NCBI RefSeq assembly: GCF_027244095.1 | Contig: NC_069657.1 | Coordinates: 143,650,857-143,714,856, forward strand | DNA: 64,000 bases | Source of the DNA: Hemicordylus capensis | Lineage: Eukaryota; Chordata; Lepidosauria; Squamata; Cordylidae | Reading direction: 5' to 3' | Part shown: one piece after another, positions 60,166 to 64,000 of the stretch | Position numbering within the stretch: the first letter of the stretch is position 1 | Layout: each line of letters opens with the position of its first letter | Position numbers and translations under genes: made by a program | The notes under the pieces: generated by a model | Seen by the model: only the letters and a program-made list of their open reading frames with translations | Database searches by the model: none | What the model was told of the DNA's origin: nothing

Positions 60166-60842
60166 AAACCAAAAAGAAACCACAACAAAACCCAGATTGA
60201 GAAAACTGGTTGTCAGGGCCAGCTTTTGAGTTTGTCCAACTGGGAATGACGAAGGAAGGATTACTGAAGGATGCTGCTAGTGTGTGATGGGTTGTAGGGA
60301 TTGGTGTGTGTGTGTGGGGGGGAGGGTTTGACCTGTCAATCAACCAGAATTTATTATCCCACTGGCCATTTGCAGAACAGAACACACACATTAGCACTTA
60401 CCTAGCATCAGTGGCCTTGTAATAATGACATTTAAAAAAAATAACTTGGCAATTCATATCAACATTGGTGCTATCTAGACAAGTGACTAAAAGATGACCA
60501 TCAGATCCTCCAGTGCCCCTAGATTTCCCCTTGCTCTCTTGTAAAAGTTACAGTAAAGAAGTATATGTGATGGAGGCTCATTGTTGTCAGAGTCTCTCTG
60601 TGTGCAATTGGGATGCCTTTGAAATGGCCTCTCATCTCACCATCAAAGAGGGCATGACATGGAGCCTTGCTGCCAGGGTATTTCATCCCTGCTAAAAAAA
60701 TCTTAGATAAGGGGTACAATCATTCATGGTGCTTGAGAAACCCAAACCAGAAGCCAGTGGTGAATAAGGCTGATGGGATAGACAGGGCTAGCAAGCTGTG
60801 TTTGGTAGGGTGTGACGAACAGGGGCATGGTTCTGAACAGGG

Positions 60843-61310
60843 ACGGATTAAGCCCATAGGCGACCAGAGATGTGCCACTCCAGCAAGGGTTCCCCTTTAC
60901 AAGTAAAGGGCTGGGGGTTAAATCTACTTTATAAACATTTTCAGCCCATTTTGGGCCTCACGTGCATGTGCACAGAGGCCCCAAATGGGCTGGAAACAGC
61001 CCAACCTACCATTTGGGAGGCAGGAGAGCCCGTGGGAGGAGATCTCACCACTGTCTCTGCAACCATCCCACCACACGCCCATATGAAGATGGCCCGATGA
61101 CCTGTCATGATTTGGGAGGCAGGCGGGCCCACTAGGAGCTCTTGCCGCCTTCGCACAATGGCAGTTAAAAAAAAAATTCAAAGTAGATTTAACTTTCCCC
61201 TGCCCCCCTCCCCCCACATCCCAGTGCAAGTGGCAGATTAACGCATAGGCAAATTTGCCGCTCCTCAAAATTTGCCACCATACTTTGCCTATGCGTTGAT
61301 CCACCACTGG
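60843..61310. mobile_element. inverted-repeat DNA element
   Basis: The outer arms 'ggattaagcccataggc' and 'gcctatgcgttgatcc' are diverged inverted copies, and the inner arms 'gggttaaatctacttt' and 'aaagtagatttaac' pair as well. Non-coding. It lies between V and D-J. Confidence 0.55.
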
Positions 61311-61369
61311 TTCTGAATATCAGATTGCAGAGTATACATGCACAGAAATTGTGTGCATTGAACTAGGAT

Positions 61370-61690
61370 GTGTGTTTATTGTGATTTGTACAGGGTGATC
61401 ATTAGTATAAGAAGCCTTTTAGAAAGCTTCTTAAACCTTGGCGTTTTACCCAGGCTTTTACATGACCGTTTCTATGCTGCTTCTATGTGTTTTTATTCTT
61501 GTGTCTGTGTGTTTTTATGCTTGTATTTTATAGTTTTTAAATTAGATTTGTTTTATATTTTTAGTTTAATATTTTAATTGTCATTTTTATTGTATGTTTT
61601 TTACTTTTGTAAACCGCCTTGGGGTTGTTTTTTAATGAAAGGCGTTATAGAAATCTAACAATAAATAAATAAATAAAAATAAATAATCTG
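61370..61690 (+). repeat. L2-type LINE 3' end
   Basis: A T-rich 3' UTR, then 'gtaaaccgccttggggttg' and 'gaaaggcgttatagaaatc', ending in an (AAATA)n tail at 61,660-61,685. Confidence 0.75.
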
Positions 61691-61699
61691 AGCAGGATA

Positions 61700-62970
61700 T
61701 AGACAATTGTGCTTTTTTTCTTGTTGAAATTGCATGAGAGTCACTAGTGGTACCAACACATGTCAGTGCCAGCTCTATGGCTAGTGGGCTAGCTTTCACT
61801 TTTGTGAAGCCATGGCTTAGTAGGATTTCCAGACTAGTGTTGCAGTTGCCCTTGGTAGCTAGCTGTGCCTTTAACAGCATTTTGTTATGCAGAATTAACA
61901 AGTGAAACTTTTCACAGCACAGAGGTTAGGCTTATCACCTCTTAATTGCTGGACCTGAACTTATTGTTAAAGCAACAAGAGCAGACCAAATCGGTTTTCT
62001 GGTCAGCTGGCAACCTTCAACTGCAGTGAGAATGTGATTATAATCTGAAGTTATCCAATCAAAATGATAAAGAGAGACACGAACACGATGGACACAGGAG
62101 CACCGCAAGGTTGGGATGGGACAAAAAGTGAAGGTGTGCCCCTTTTCTTCAGAGGGGTGCAAGGAGGAGAGCAATGATCAAGAAGTCACTCAGTTGGAAG
62201 CGTTCCCTCTATCAAGGGCCCAGGGACATTTGTCCTCCCTTGTTCAATTTTAGCTATGCCCCTGAATGGACTTCAGTATAATCGCCTTCGGTTTACAGTG
62301 TGGCTGCAGTGTTAAGCTTAACCTGGCTCATCACCCTAACCTGCCCCATTGATTTTATTGGAGCCACTTGGTGGTATTGGATTCTGGATTGCTAAATTTG
62401 ATTTCTAGTCTGTGAAAAGGCACACTGTCAATTAGCCTCTAATTTACTTTGAAGTCATTTGAGTGCAAGTGCCTTGGAAACTCTACTAGTATTATAGGGT
62501 GGAGTGAGGTGGGGAGGGATGGGGGTGGGGGATAGATAGGAGGCCTGGCCCCTAGTCTGTGTGATCTCTTTAGCTACTGCTTTGACAAGGCTGTGAGATG
62601 GGCAGGAATTGGCTAACTTTGGGGAAAGTCAGCGGTGGCACTGGAAAATCATTGAGGTCTCCCCTGGCTTCCCCCCATCATTTGAACACTGTGTTTCTGC
62701 TTGTGTGTTAAGTAAAGCTATTAACAGCTTGGCCTCCCCTAGCCACCTGGGCCACATGGTAGTACAGTAGGTCAGTTGTTAGGAAAGAAGCTTGGAGGTC
62801 CATTATTATAATCTTTAAGCATCATCAGCGATCCTAATAAGGATTCAGAAAAGTGACTGAAATACAGGGCATCTGATCTTGGTGGATCACATCATCCCTG
62901 ACAAACCAGCATCATTTTCAAATTTCAAACATGCAACATATGGTTACCATTGAAGGTGGACTTTTACCCA
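61700..62970. other. no gene seen, just 3' of the V segment
   Basis: No exon, RSS-bordered segment or clear repeat was identified. Confidence 0.35.
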
Positions 62971-63003
62971 GTTCAATAAGATAACCACCTGAAAAGCAGC
63001 ATC

Positions 63004-63042
63004 AGTTTAGAAACCAGTCTTGTTCCTGCAGGAATCACTGTG
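63004..63042 (-). other. V recombination signal, spacer ambiguous (23 or 12)
   Basis: Perfect heptamer CACAGTG (63,042-63,036) directly after the codons for CAAK. With a 23-bp spacer the nonamer is TTCTAAACT (63,012-63,004; 4 of 9 but with the central AAAC). With a 12-bp spacer it is ACAAGACTG (63,023-63,015; 5 of 9). V-D joining to the 12-bp D signal requires the 23 reading; direct V-J joining to the 23-bp J signal would require 12. Confidence 0.7.
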
Positions 63043-63358
63043 TCTTTAGCAGCACAGAGATAGAGTCCTGTGTCCTCAGGCTCCAGACTTCCCAGGTTCA
63101 AGGAGGCATTATTTTTGTTCCGTTCGCCACCCAGCCGATCCTTCAGCTTGCCTTCTGACTTCTCTTGCAGGTCTTTGGTAAAGAGTTGGAAAGACCCAAG
63201 TTGGTGTAGTTCTGTCTGCCCAGGGAGTTGGCGGTACCAATAGATATAATAGTTCTCTTGGTTGACAGCACAGGTCATTCTCAGGGTCTCGCCGTTCAGT
63301 TTGCTTTCAAATGGTGGTTCCTGAGTCACCTTCACAACATCTGCGCTGCTGATTAGGG
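63043..63358 (-). CDS. V exon of the TCR-like locus (TRBV-like)
   Basis: 316 bp from the acceptor 'cccctcag' to the recombination heptamer. The mature part begins near DVVKVTQEPPFE. The V-set features are complete: LRMTCAV (first cysteine), YIYWYRQLPGQ (core tryptophan), LGSLEPEDTGLYLC (the ED-x-x-x-Y-x-C motif with the second cysteine), then AAK up to the signal. SEGKLKDRLGGERNKNNASL resembles the corresponding part of TRBV genes. One N-glycosylation sequon (NAS). It would bind ligand together with a partner chain, plausibly TCR alpha. The germline frame runs on past the heptamer to a stop near 62,973, as unrearranged V genes do. Its closest class is TRBV; TRGV or an Ig light-chain V is less likely. 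Confidence 0.88.
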
Positions 63359-63554
63359 CTGAGGGGAGAAAAATGGCAGCAGGCTGTCATTTGGGAATGT
63401 GGGGGACGATCTCCAGGAAATATGGATGAACAGAACCAAAGGGAGACAGAGAAAGAAGGCAGCAGTTTAGCCTATGCTGTGGAAGGGGCGAGGCATCCAG
63501 ATACTGAATGAGACCCACCTCTGATCTTCCTGCCCTCATATACCAGACACTTAC

Positions 63555-63633
63555 CACACTGCAGGGCCAAGAGGGAGATGAAGAGGAGTCCAGAGAGCCC
63601 TTGGTGGGACTGAACTGTTGTGGCTGAAGCCAT
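63555..63633 (-). CDS. V leader exon (signal peptide)
   Basis: The ATG at 63,633-63,631 starts a 26-codon exon ending at the donor TGTG/gtaagt, phase 1. It encodes MASATTVQSHQGLSGLLFIS followed by LLALQC, a typical signal peptide hydrophobic core. The intron to the V exon is 196 bp, typical of leader introns. The signal peptide finishes in the V exon (ALISSA), with likely cleavage before DVVKV. No promoter octamer or conserved decamer could be picked out upstream. Confidence 0.85.
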
Positions 63634-63699
63634 CTCTGCCTTGAACGAACTGCAAGTGGGAGAGAAACGGATGCTGCTGATTTCCTGCCCACGCCCTCC

Positions 63700-64000
63700 C
63701 TCCCTGTGGTGTGGATCTGGGGGCTGATGGCAGGTGGCTTTCTGTGGGTCCTTAGTTTCTCATTTCCTACAGCACTTTGGTAGAAGTCATGAGCTTCACA
63801 ATTAAGTTATTTGTTGAACAGGCAATATTTGCCATTTTTAAAAAATAGCCAAAATACACTCTGTGTGTGTGTGTATACTATTCTTTTATAAGGAGTAAGT
63901 GTATATCCTCCTAGATCATATATTTTACTGCAGATCAATGTGTTTATCAGGCAAATTCTTCTTTCGGATATACCTGAAGTATTCATGGAAGTGTTGATTT
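63700..64000. other. upstream of V, no gene seen
   Basis: This AT-rich end of the window should hold the V promoter but shows no motif I can name. A TG microsatellite lies near 63,860. Confidence 0.35.

Larger units (their letters stand above)
52794..63633 (-). other. TCR-like antigen-receptor locus (V, D, J, C), whole span
   Basis: Collects one V gene (leader 63,633-63,555; V exon 63,358-63,043), one D-like segment (57,947-57,937), one J (57,530-57,482), constant exon (53,879-53,541), a transmembrane exon (53,027-52,816) and AATAAA at 52,799-52,794, all on the minus strand in transcriptional order. Leader, V, J, C1 and TM junctions all use phase 1, the phase shared by Ig and TCR genes. The V and C domains look TCR beta-like, but the recombination signals fit an IgH-type layout (V23, D12/12, J23) and the transmembrane segment is between beta and gamma in appearance. 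It lies convergent with and about 10 kb from SLC43A1, not beside trypsinogen genes and EPHB6 as classical TRB. Alternatives are a translocated TRB duplicate or a relic; all visible exons are open. Confidence 0.8.

Overview
The window is vertebrate nuclear DNA from a squamate reptile (a lizard or snake). The evidence is several copies of the Sauria SINE, many L2 and CR1 LINE fragments with squamate-type tails (ATTGATTG, ATTTATTT), and an AT-rich background with multi-kilobase introns. There are no bacterial-type operons, rRNA genes, CRISPR arrays or functional tRNA genes.

Layout. From 1 to about 14.5 kb the DNA is almost all transposon debris: CR1 ends, two L2 fragments in the same orientation (5.9-10.3 kb), SINEs and a large nested palindrome (11.74-12.25 kb). 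From 14,514 to 42,482 on the + strand lies SLC43A1 (LAT3), a neutral amino-acid transporter. I could rebuild it as 14 coding exons with matching splice phases, giving 574 residues against about 560 in mammals. Its introns hold SINEs, palindromic DNA elements and one LTR-like block. From 42.5 to 52.7 kb I see no gene, only repeats.

From 52.8 to 63.6 kb on the - strand, convergent with SLC43A1, is the most interesting part: a compact antigen-receptor locus. In transcriptional order it has a leader exon and TRBV-like V exon ending in a CACAGTG heptamer (63,633-63,043), an 11-bp D-like segment flanked by recombination signals (57,937-57,947), a J-like segment with a 23-bp-spacer signal and a phase-1 splice donor (57,530-57,482), a C1-set Ig constant exon resembling TCR beta (53,879-53,541), and a transmembrane exon with a central lysine (from 53,027). 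D and J sit inside a CpG-rich island. All splice phases are 1 and mutually compatible. The inferred V23 - D12/12 - J23 layout is like immunoglobulin heavy chain and unlike TCR beta (V23, D12/23, J12). The V signal is ambiguous, so this layout is not certain.

Squamates are reported to lack TCR gamma and delta, so an additional rearranging TCR-like chain beside SLC43A1 is the candidate new system here. I cannot tell from sequence alone whether it is expressed, whether it rearranges, or whether it has already been reported. Only one V, one D and one J are visible; more V segments may lie beyond 64,000.
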